This document shows positions 1-12,200 of a DNA stretch of 64,000 nt, one piece after another. The translations under genes and the position numbers were made by a program. Within the stretch, counting starts at the first letter, position 1; each line of letters starts with the position of its first letter. Below the pieces are notes generated by a model. The model saw nothing but the letters and a program-made list of their open reading frames with translations, searched no databases and was not told the origin of the DNA. This DNA comes from Ascaris suum. Lineage: Eukaryota > Nematoda > Chromadorea > Rhabditida > Ascarididae. Location: contig CM024169.1 of the NCBI GenBank assembly GCA_013433145.1, forward strand, positions 4,650,001 to 4,714,000, given 5' to 3'.

Positions 1-22
1 CGGCATATTGGATCATTTCCAG

Positions 23-244
23 GTCAGTGTAAAATTAGAACAACCTCACGATGACGTCGACTTACATCACCCTCAGCTTGATCAAGCGCATTTTGAAACT
101 CATCCACATGCTTCTCTAGATCCAGCGTGTTCTACTTCTAACGCCCCATTTGATCGGTCGCCTGGTTTGCAACGTTCGGACATCATTATGGTGAGTCATT
201 GGCGTCAAGATGTAACATTCGAGGGATCGTTTTCTATGAATTCG
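23..244 (+). CDS. Zinc-finger gene: first exon in window, His/Asp-rich with exon-end motif
   Basis: Phase 0 at both ends, acceptor TTTCCAG and donor GTATGT. It encodes 74 residues rich in His, Asp and Pro, then STSNAPFDRSP, and ends in RQDVTFEGSFSMNS. The STS..FDRSP element and the (R/N)Q(D/N)..(F/L)E ending recur in the next coding exons. An internal GTGAGT at 191 is a possible earlier donor. Confidence 0.65.
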
Positions 245-3200
245 GTATGTAGGCTGGCTTGTTAATGTTTTTGTTGTCTGGTGAGGTATCCTAACGCGGA
301 ATTTGACCTGCCACTAGTTCTCTTCTTTTTGACAAAACATCAATTAAGTGTCGAGCACAGCGGGTGGTGTTTCTTGTATTAGGCTGTTTACTTTCTAACT
401 GATTGAGAGCTGTTCTGAAGCTTCCCGTGGTGTCGTTTTAGCCGAGCCATCGAAAGGGATGCTTGAGTTCGTCTGCTGCTGTAATGTTTGAGTATTTTTT
501 CGCAACTTTTCGCAAATGTCTTATATTCACGGTCCATCGCCACTTTAGAGGAATCGTCTTCCAACTACTCTCATCTCTTGTCATCTTGAGTAAATCTATG
601 TTATGAGTACTTAGCGATTAGACTGAGAAATATAGATATGGGAGTTCATTCAGTGCACACTTCGATGACAAGCTTTGTTAACACCGCAGCGATATGCAGA
701 CGATGTGATAGTGTTGCAAGCTGGGGGCCCTCAATCATCGCTGAGCACTGTGCTGCAACACTTCATCTCTCTCCCGTAGTGTTTAATTTTGTCGATTTAC
801 TAAGCCGTTAGTTTTGGCGTTGACCGATACGTGCCAGCGGTTTGAGGGAATGTGTAAATGCCATGAACTTGTAAGTGGCTTGGAAGTAAACACCGTGAAG
901 CATTTCCTGGAAAACGTTGAATGCTTGCTGGTGACAGTTTTAATCAACAGCTGTAGTAAACGGGCTCGACTATTTTATGAGTTACCTGTTTAGACATGTC
1001 GGTTACCCTGCAAAGAGGATACTCCGCCTTGGTTGGATGTAATGATGCCTTCTACCTCGAGCGCATTCGATCGATCGCCTATATCGGGATCTTTGGAAGT
1101 AAATCCGAAGCGGCCTAATCAAAATGTGATGTTGGAAGGCTCAATTGGCGTAAGTTCTATGGAGCGCTTTGATGTTACTTTTTGTCGGAGGAACTCTGAC
1201 GCACATTTTTCAGCGAAATTCGTTAATCGTCGTAGTCTAGCTTACTTTTCGAGGTTTTGTTTTTGCGTTTTTGGTGCAAAATAATCTCATAGAACGGCAC
1301 TATGCCATCATGTCCATATAGCCTTGTTATCTTAGTCGAATCCTTTGTTCCTGAGAGGGGTTTACAGATTCGTATTTCCGCTGCTGTGGAAGTCGAGGCT
1401 TTGCAGATTTTCTGAAATATCCTGCATTCCTAACCTCTCCTTGCTGTAGATCATTAGTTTGTTATTTTATTTGATCATTAGCTGCAAGTATGAGATTGAC
1501 GTATTTGAGTACGTATGTAAAATCCACGTCGGGTAGAGAGGTACAAATCACGCCGCATCATCGCTTTCATGGTCTGGGGAATAGAGGGACGCTTCGCATC
1601 CAGTTGGGCAGAATTAGTCAATTAGTTTCGAAGAACTTCGTAGCCTGATATCCTCAGTCGCTCAGTGAACGTTCACACGTGAAGAATTTCCAGATTTGCG
1701 AATATCCTCAAAAGCTTTTGTGTAGGAGAGTTCTCCAAGTGCTCAATAAATTTTTTATCTGCGAGGGCATTCATTAAGCGTTCGGCATGTGATCATCTTC
1801 AAGTGTTCATTTCGGGCCCTTAGGAGAGGAACTTCAGTTTCTCGGAAGTTGTGCATCTTAGAATCGCCAGTCCACTTATTGAATGCTACAAATGCCGTTC
1901 ATCGTGTAAAAACCGGGTTTATTTCGAACACAAAGATACGAGGAAAATTATCGGATTCTGGAGTGAAGACGGAATCATTCAATAAAAAACTAAACGTTTA
2001 TACGAGAATTAACGTTGTGTAGGCCCGTTATTGTTATGACATATGCGCACACCTCAGCATACTGTTTGTATTTATATCCGAATTTCAGTCGCTGCAGGCC
2101 ATTCACCTTATCACAGGCGAGGTTCACCGCATTCCTCTTCCGCGCCGTTGACCACTGGCGATTCATGGTCTTGCAAAATCTAATTGAGTTCAGCCTAATA
2201 ATTCCAGAAATTAGTTCGTTTTTATGTGCAAGTAACTGTTATGGAGTTCAACCTTTAAACAACCTTTAAATCGCCTCAAGGAATTAATTTGAAGAGAGAC
2301 GGTTTATGCATCCCTATCGTATCCTTTCGGCAAAGCCCTAGTGGAGTGGTGCTGATGCGAGATTGAAGCCTCGAAAGAAGCACCAGACTTTGCAGAATAC
2401 GCGACAGTGAGCTAACAGTGGAAGCATGCATTATAGTAGTGAGCATCTCTCCGAAATGCAAAGAAGTCGAAATTTTTCTAAGGGCGTTTATCAAAGTTTA
2501 GATGTCCTCTGTTGAAAAGGGACATGTGGGGGTTCCCTTTGCAAATTCGTAGTATTTATTAAAAAAGGGGTCTGTAGTTTTTGTTTGCGACGGCGTAATG
2601 AACCAAACTCTCTCAGCTTAAAGCTGAACAGCGCACAGCGGTATATCACCGAGTTGTTTTCTTTCTTGAGCTTTGCTCGGTAATTGTTTTCGTCTCTCCT
2701 CATTTGATAACGTTTCGATCTTCTGCACATGTTCGGAGCTGTTGCCCTGAAATGTGATCCATCTTCTTCGAAGTGCATCTGCAGAGTTGGCGAAGTCTGC
2801 AAAAGATTGCATCGGTACACAACATTCTTGTCATACTGTGCTAGTAGCCGGCCTGTCTGAACGAGCAGTTACCGGATTGGTGTAGAGAAAACATAGGAAG
2901 CTTTCTCGCTTGTGCTGATGAATACCTCATGTGTTTCATTAATATGCCGTCAGTTGTTTTAATTTCGTTTTAATCGGCTGATCATATTTCGTGCCATGTT
3001 TCCTTGAAATGCGACTTATGCATAGCAGTGGCTTAGCTGCATCCCACTAAGGCATCTCAGTGGAAAAAAAAAGAAGATACAACATTAGTAGAATGGCTAA
3101 AACCTATTGTTAAGAAGATGCAGGGAATTGCTATGTGTTTGCAGTATGTCGATCCAGCAAACATTCCATTATGGAGGCCGACTAATGCAGAGTATGTTGA

Positions 3201-6200
3201 ATATTGAGTACTGCTGCAGTCTTCTACGTTTTTATGCAAACTGGACTAATGAGGGTACTTCCAAGCAAATGGAATCGCCATTGCAGTGCCAGCTCAGAAG
3301 ATGGCCAGAAAGCGAATATAAAATTAGGCACTATATTGAAGTGTTGAACTGTTTTTGGAAGGAATAATGTTGGTGGTCTTATGGTTCTTTGGAAGAAATG
3401 CCCTAAAACGTTCTACACAGGCGAATATTCAGGTGAACCACACACCGAATGCAAATTATGATGAAGAAGATGAGGCTTTGCTTGAGGCAGCGATAGTTAC
3501 GATCCCGAAGCACAGCTCAGCTGTGAAGGTGACGAAGCGATCACGTCAGGATATGATGTTGGAGGAGCCAGTTGCTGTATGTTTCCAGTGTTCGCTAGTT
3601 TTTTTGCATTTACGATGTCACAGAGGCGCAGCCAATTTTTGTAACCACAGACCCCAATTCGGCATGAAATAAAAAATGTTTGGTAACATATGAGAGGAAC
3701 AATCTGAAAAGAGTTCGATGGAAAGGAAGTAATAAAAAAGAATAACTTGTCACGTGAAGGTGAAAACGCCAGAAATCGAGATCGGCCATTGCGTAGCGAT
3801 GAAATCGCAATTACCGACTTATCATAGGCAGCGCAGCGCTGCTCATTTCGACAGTATATGGTGCTAGTTTATTCCAGATGCCAGGCATCCCAAACTAAAA
3901 CGACTTAAATTATTGCGATAGCAGGTTTTCGGCCGGTCTCTTCCTTCAAGGTTCAGGGCGACCGAAGATAGGATTATATATCTGAAGCGACATGTCGGGG
4001 GGAGAAATTAACAGTAAATTATGAGCTTGACGAGATGTTCCTGCTTTTGGAACCCTGAAAGAAAAGGTCTTAATTTAAGCTCCTAGAAGAGCCATAGTGT
4101 TCTTATTGGAGCGTAAGCGGGCAAAAGTGCAAAACAGTCAAAGTTTTCGTACATTTTGATGAAAGACGAGATCGTAACGTCAACAACGCTAAAATATCTG
4201 CTAGAAACACATCAAAGCAGGAGCTGTAAAGGACTATGTATGCTATTACTTACTACAAGCTATTTTTTCCAATGAAGCAAATACCATGACGTGGAAATCG
4301 TGTGAACGGAGGCGAACAACATTTGCGGTTGAAGAGCCAAGTTGAAGGATGTGAACATAACAAATAGACCAGGTTTAAGGTCTAGCTGTTTTTCACTGCT
4401 GAAGCATTCCATAACAACGTCGCGCCGGGAAAGGCAATACAGCACTCGGCTGTGCAAAACTGTTCGCATAAAAAATAGCAAAAATTGCTAATAAAGCCAA
4501 AGAAGTACTGATTGCAGCCAAAGTTCATTTTTAGAGAGGTGCAACAAATTTGCTATGCACAGCATTTTGTCGCTTACGGGTTTTTGGACGAAAAACCGCG
4601 ATATTCGTCGCCGTCTAGGCAGAAACCTTGAAGTGGCTCTGCTTGGAAATGCGACATTAAATGGTAGCGCTGTGTGGAATTGGGCATCCGCAGGATACTG
4701 CTCATAGGTAGACAGATAAGCATCGTTGGATGATGCGGCTTTAATTTGAATTATACAGATGGCAAATGATCTGTCGGTTGTAATCAGACCACTTATGAGT
4801 TGTGTGGAATGCTGACGCTGTAGTGCTGTGTTATTTGCTTATTATTTCCCCGTAAATTCTCAGCCATTCCTTTTATCTGCATTGGGCATGCGAACATAAA
4901 GGAACAATACTGCGCATGGTTGTGCGTTTTTGATTCGGTGCTTGTTTGCGCAACTTCGGTATAGGTGGTCAAATTTTTGGAAAGTTAATACACAGACATA
5001 ACTTCACACAACTCAGAACACATTAACTATCCGTTCATGTCGGGCACTGAGGTGTCGTGTGAAATGACGATCGTCGCTTGTTGTTGGTGCGCCACCACGA
5101 TGGTATATCGCTCATGTCTTACTAAACTGAAGACACGTGCAACTTCATGACATGCATAGCTTACGAACTCGATGAAGTCAGGTACACTAACAGATTTCGC
5201 GATGCGATGTTGTAGCGAACATTGCAGTTTTATAGTCAATTAGCTTAGACCGTTTCATCTTCCTTGTCTAGTTTTACTTTATATGCATTCTTCCATTCAG
5301 ATACCGTCAGCTCAGAGGACTAAACCGAAAGTGAGCAAGCGAATATCTGCATTCAACAGGTCATCTTTCCTGCGTAAGTGGTGAAGTTTTCCATCTATTC
5401 TCCTCATGGACTTGTTTGTTTTTTTTTTTTTACATTTTCTGTGAGTACTATCCTTCCGGAACGGAGCAGTTCTATGAGGGAGCGCTGATGATTAGGGCAC
5501 TGAGCATACAGTTTCATTTGGGAAGGAAGTGCAGGTTTGATGTCTCAGATATCTCAAAGACAGAGCGCCGCACAAATGAGAGAGCGGAATTTAGAGCTTC
5601 TCAGTATAAAATTAGCCGTACGAATCTGCGAAGAGCTAAAAACATAAATGTTGTTTCACTTTCGGTAGCCAAATGGTGTCCCATGGTTTTTCCGTTGCTT
5701 TGTGAGGAAAGAGGGAGGAGAATGGAAAGTTCTTTCACTTGACTCGGTTCGGGTGATGCTACCACAGCGTGTTGAACGAAGAACTGCCCCTCTTTATTCG
5801 CATTTCTCATTTTAATAGCACTCTCGAGTGTGTCATTTAGTTTGAATTTGGATGGGAATGTTACTGAACAAGTTAAACTCTGCAACCTTCGCTAGTTCAT
5901 TTCTGTGAAAGGTAACCATTTCGCCCTTATGTTTGTGCCTGTCCATTTGTTCGGTTTTCTAATCTACATTCTTAAAGGGAAGCACGGAGAAGTTTACTGT
6001 TAATTCGAGCCGATGAAAGTTTAGGCGGGTTTCGGCCGTCGATGTAAATATCCAGTTGAAACGTTCGTTGCACCCACTGCAAGAGCACAAACTGCGACCG
6101 AATAGAGGACCTCATTACGCTTGCTTCCTAATTAGCAGGCGTCATTTTCAAATGGCCCATTTCGTTAAGAAAGTACTTTGTGCAGGACGATAGCAGCTGC

Positions 6201-9200
6201 ACACCAACTAGTACCTTATTTAGTGCATTTTTCATTTGCTAATTATACTGAAGTATCAAATATGCCGCATTTCTTCTGTTCCACCATTTGATATATGAAG
6301 CAAAAATGTCATCGATGAGTTCAAATGCGTTTCATTAACTTGTTTTATAGGCTGTCTGAAAGGGAAAGATGAGAGCAGGCAGTTGGCTTCGCTTCCCGAG
6401 CAGCAGCATCACAGATTGAGCCGCATGACGGGTTCATCGGATGCGGATCACCGGACGGTCAGCCATGTCAGTTTTTTTATTTTTTATTAAAAGACCTTGT
6501 TCACTACCGTGTGATGGGCTGTAACAGTCCATAAATAAAAGGCAGAGTTGGATTGGTTTGGGATTTCCTTTTTTATCAGGATTTTGGCATGTAGTGACAT
6601 TCTTTGTTATCACTGAATGATCGTGTGAGGAAGACAGAGTAAGTGCCGATGTCGCAAAGAATCCGTTGTTCTAATGTTCCGGTTTGTAGCGCTTTCATAG
6701 AACCTTGACCGTCTAGTATGATAACCATTGTTCCCATCTTGTCAGATTATCTAAGGATGACGAATATCCCTTTCATACTTGCACTCCGGCGAACGACGAC
6801 ATCTTTCAGGCTGATCCTCGCTTCGCTTTTTGCCTTAGCGTCCTCAATGATAACTATGACATATGGAACATCTTGAGCTTCCCTTTACGGACTTCTGTAG
6901 TATTACGGAGTGAATCTAAAGTTCCTTATTTGAAAACCGTTGGAATTGCGTCGCGCCAGTGTGATCTGTGGATGCTTGGAACCGTGAATTGTTTCAAGGG
7001 CCTCGTTTAGGAGCAAAGACAATTCAACCTGTCCATTCTTGATTCTGTGTTAGTTTAATCCGGTGGAATCAAATGTATCAGAACTTTTATCTCACCAGGT
7101 GATGATGGCATTTAGTCTTTCAGGAGCGCTCCATGGAAAACCCGAGGAACATAGCAGATTTGCCGAGCGAGCCTAATGCCCGCTCAGTTGCGCTAAGGAT
7201 GCGTGAACAAGGTATTTAGTTGTGTGCTTTAGTAAGCTTTTACAAAACATAGCGGTGTTGGTCAGTGTGTTTGTGTGTTTGCAAAAGCTTCTCCTGATAA
7301 TATTCGCAGAAGGCCGGCAAATCCCGCCACCGTAAATTTCGTATATGCGACCCAGTATTTAGATGCAACTTTACTGGCTATTCGTGTGACATGGCTCCCT
7401 ATTTCGAATTAATTGTCTGTAAGTTTTTCGACGTTCATCTCTATCGCGTTACCGCGCGAGCCGCGCTTTGTCGATTGCATAAGCATTGCAGGTGAGTAGT
7501 GCTGTACTGATGTCCTTTGTTAAGTGTCATTCCTCTGAAGTCGCTTGTCGATTGCTTTAAGAAGCGAACATGTGCAATTTTGTTTTCGGGAAGTAATCGA
7601 TTATAACGGGATTTTGCATCTGATCAGCGCGATAATCATTTTATTTGCTCATTCAAAATAATTTTAGTGATGCCTGCGTTCGCTGATCTACTTGTTTCAG
7701 AATAAATTGCTGGTTAGTGCTTTAGTGTTTGTGCCGTAGAACATATCAAATATGTTTCGCCATTTTTCCCTAAAAGAGGGTCACATCGTGTTCATTTCGT
7801 ATGGATCCCAACACTATTAACTGCTAAGAAAGGTGACCACCATGTCGACGACGGCAACGAAATGACGGTGAGGACTACGAAGATCTCACAGTGTTGTCAT
7901 CACATGCTAAATATCTAAAGTGTTTTGTCACGGTCTTGTGAGGCTCTGGAGGGCGAACAAGATCCATTTACTGTTATCATACTGGTTCACCAACATTGTT
8001 CGGTGGTTGAAAATGTTTAAGGGTTCTTCTGATTGGGAGCCTCGTAGCGGTATGTTGTGCGGTGCTGCACCGAAGCGAAGCAGCAAGTGTCGGTGAAAAG
8101 TAGCAGTAGCACCACTAACACAGTGAACGGCATCACTGATGAGAGCGTCTTTATTGTTCTCGTCTTCCGCCAGTTCCACGCATTTTTCACGCTGTCTAAC
8201 TTTTTCTCACTTTTTGATCATTGCGAGCTTGCACGGTAACATTCGTTGTTGAATACCTCACTTTCGTTTTATTTTCTTTTTTGCACTCATCTCGTGTATT
8301 CCCTGCAAGATTTTTGAACTTCCACTTTCGCTCAGAAATGTTCCCACCACAGGTGTCCTGCAGGACGTAGAAGGCCGGTGCGCTGATTAGAGAGATCTGC
8401 TCTAGCAAACGAAACATTGTGCCCTAAAGATTTCTCTCTCTCTTTTTTCTGCACTAATGTCTCATGTAGATGTACCTAATCGTATGTGAGGTTCCCAGAA
8501 GCAGTGTGCATGTAGAGGCGATGATTAGTGCTTACAGAATGCGATGATCGTGGCGCGCCTTCTGCAGCTGAGTGCTGTACGTCGATAATACCTATAGGGA
8601 GAGAAGTGGCTAACAGCGCTGCCGAAGGAGTCCTTGGAACAGCCATTCTAAATGCCATCCCCTGTGGCTCATCAATTGCTCCGTGCGAGGCTCCTCCGTA
8701 GGTCTTAATTTCGCTTCGTTAGTGTGCGCGTGACGTCGCTCGTTCTCTTTCACTGATATTTAAAGCATGAACATGACGTGAGATAATTAGTCAAAGCATG
8801 AGCGTAGACTAAGGTTATAAGTGAAAGCAAGAGATAAGATGATGTAGCATGTGAGTGCTGCTTTGAATGGTGCACTACAAACTGAGAAGGCGAAAATGTT
8901 TCTGAGAATGAGTCTTTATATTTATTTATGTAGATTTATTTCGGTTATAAATGATAGTGAAGCAGTTCGATGTAATCGCATAACACTCTCCGAGAGTCGC
9001 ATAACCTAATTGGATCCGAGAGAAACGGCGAGCACATAGCAGTGAATCGGCGCGCAAAGAAATAAGACATCCGACGTCATGAGCTACTTTTTGAGTTTGA
9101 GCAGGCGAGGTTCTAAGGTAGAGTTTTTCTTTGTAAATCATCCACTAAACCTCATTAAACGTTGTAGGGAAATACCGTTCGTAACGTGCTTTGATGATGA

Positions 9201-12200
9201 GCCATCGGCAGAGCAACAGCATGATTCGGAGTCGCAAGAGATTGCCGGCGACACAGTGGAGCAACGCTCATTGCGGAACGCTAACAACTCACTCGATCTC
9301 TGCGCAGCCTCTTTGGTTTCTTTTGTAAATTCGTTAGTGTGCAGTACGTTCTGACTCTTTGAGTAGAGGTTTAAACGCTTTGTCATGTAGACGAAAATGT
9401 CTTCATGGCAGTCTGGTGGGAACTGCGAATAGGAATAATGCAATGTTGTAATCGACAAATATACTCGATTTCGGGCTTCGCACTGATCTGCGGTGATGCA
9501 TCTCAGACTACAAATTCCAGGAAAGTCGCAACATGTACCGAGTTCAAGTGTTTTTGTCATTTTCCTTGATCTCCGTTCGCGTCAATTGCAGCATCCCAGA
9601 CGCCCAGATTGCATTTTTTAAAACTCATTGTCTTGACCGAAGCTTCCTTCTTGTGTTTTTGCAGTGTTGCAGGGATGTTGTGTGTATATATGTATTCATT
9701 AGTGTTTCCTGTTTGCGTCACCTGGCTGACAACTCAGAAACCTTCAGGGAAGTTGACCTTATGTAATGGCAGGTCAATTTCTTGCTTAAGTATTTGGCTT
9801 ATATTTAGTATTACACTGTTGCCTACGAATCGTGAAAATTACATTGAGTCGACGGAATAGAACTCGGTTTTTCCAGAAAGTAGAAGCTGCATGAAATATT
9901 GAACCATGTGCAGAGAAAACGAATCGCAGGAAATATCGCCGACGCCTTAAGGGGCTCCGGATTTGCATGGTTGAACTTATACTGAAAGGCTCAAAAATTG
10001 GCTTATGTGGCGTTTGTCCATGAGATACCAATTTTTTATTTCCTGTTTAAACTGGAACTGTGTGCTCGGCACATCAGCACTCACAGGTGACATCAACAAC
10101 TCGGACAGGTTGCTCATTTGTTTTAGGAGGACGATGTCAACTGTGATACGAGAGAAGAAGCTAGTACTGAAAAGGGTGAGCAATTAGAAGAAGGCGAGCT
10201 CATCGACGATGATGATGGGAATGTGTGCAAAAGTATTAATATGGATAACTCTGCACCTGAGCTCGTTGTGCAACGCAGCATGGACAGGTGAGCACTCCTG
10301 CATTTTTGGTTATATATCAGATCCCTGGTTTCGCCGTAAGTGGTTAAGTGATTCCACTAAGGTACAGGCATTACCTAAATTTTCGAAGGCGATTTCGGGC
10401 CTGAATCTTCCAATTTCCATTGTGCAGATATTTCACAATTAAAAGAAATTTTCAGGTGCACATATTTTCAGAACTTGAGAAAATATTGGATTTGAGAAGA
10501 TATGGATTCTTCGGATGGTGAGGATTATTCTAAACACGAAGATGTCAGAATATCTACCCTTTATGTTGAAGGAGAAAAAGGAAAGAGGGACTGGAGAAGT
10601 AGTCTGTTTGTTATAATTGGGTCTGCCACTGCTTGCTTGTTTAATGTTTTGATTATAGCGGAAGTTATAGTCACTGTAGTCGGGCGCCGTTGAAATTATT
10701 GACCATGGAAGTATCGAGACGGTGATGGTCTAGGGTCGATTTTTTGTCTTAGTTAACGCGATTAAAATTGATATGAGGAAATCCTGCCGCATGTGTGGTC
10801 ACAATGTTGTAGTCTACGCAGGAAATGATTTTGCTTTAACCGTCATTTTAGAGGAATGATACTTGGTGAGAAGCTTTGATTTTGTATGAGTGACGTTTTG
10901 GTAGTTATTACCGGAATAGTAACCGCATAACTGCTCACGATGTAGAATCTCACATGAATCAGTTGACATGAAAAGAGAGTTGGAGTAGTACACACATTTC
11001 GTCGAGAAGCAGAAGCAGTATCTGCTGGTTCAATAAACCTTCCAGGAAGGGAAGCCGTTCGTCGTCGTCCAGTTCGAGCCGAGAGGACCAACACCACCGT
11101 TCTGGTTCCCTTACGTTATCAAAACTTCATTCTGAAGGTGTTCTTTATTCGTCGCTTCTTGGAATTATTCTGCGCTCCGTTTTGTCTTGTTTTTTGGGCT
11201 TCTGAGTTTTCGCATTTGTGCTACTTATATTCTTACATGTGCGAGCAACGTTGAAACCATTTTACTTGGTGGACATGTGCGCACGGCAAGACTGTATTAC
11301 GTAGGAGACGTAAGATCGAGTGACGTTCTCTTGTACAACGTCGAGCAGATGTTGCGGAGAATGTGTGCGCTCACGCGTGAGGGACATAACGGAGATGTGT
11401 TCTGTGTATAAGTATGTGCCTCATCGTCTTCGCCCCGAGCTTGCTTCACTCGGTCGCTTCCCTAGCATTCTAGTCTGTTTCGCCCTCTATAAATTAGCTG
11501 CGGTATATTTCATCATCGCGACTCACCCAGTATTTCAGAATGAGTCATGGGGAAGAGACCAAGAAAATTGTTCCGACGTTAAGGAAATTTGAATACAAAT
11601 TTCAGTTTCACTGTAACGAAAAACAGATTCAAGTGCTAGTGGCTCATATATCTCCCTTAAATCGGGGTGAAAGAGGGAAGAAGGTGGCTATATGTGTTGC
11701 TTTCCTTTTGTCGCTCCGCTGTATTACTTGCCACGTGAGTGGTTTACAGAAGAAATGTGGCTCAAACACTCATGCAGATACTGCGTAATGGTCTTCGATA
11801 AGCTTTCGGAGAGGTTGTATCACGAGATTTCAAGGCACAGGACGCAACAGTATTATTGCAGAGCATGTGACAGTACGTTCTGCGTAAGTCGACTCATCCT
11901 TATTTTTCGTTTTTATGTGTTTAATGGGTCACTGTGAGGCAAAAAATTAATCCGCATGTGGCGCAGTAATCCGAAACATGCACCAGTCTTTCTAACGACG
12001 AGACATTTTCGTGGTGATAGTAGAACCTAACAGCACTTTGCCCGGTATCCTTTTTGCGGCAGATCATATCGGCTTGTTTTTCCCGAGTTCTGCCACCTCA
12101 ATCGCAAATCTGTATATTATGTGAGGAATCTCGATTCGAAAAGTGTTTTTCAGTTGTTTTCGGAACTTCTTTAAACAATGCAGTTTCGAATGTAGGAAGT

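Noticed and set aside
4555..4710. Plus-strand frame with coding-like composition between zinc-finger exons
   Set aside because: No splice sites give the phase required by the flanking exons.
9138..9560. Minus-strand open frame of 140 codons
   Set aside because: It is antisense to the acidic exon at 9168-9324, which fits a phase-consistent gene model.
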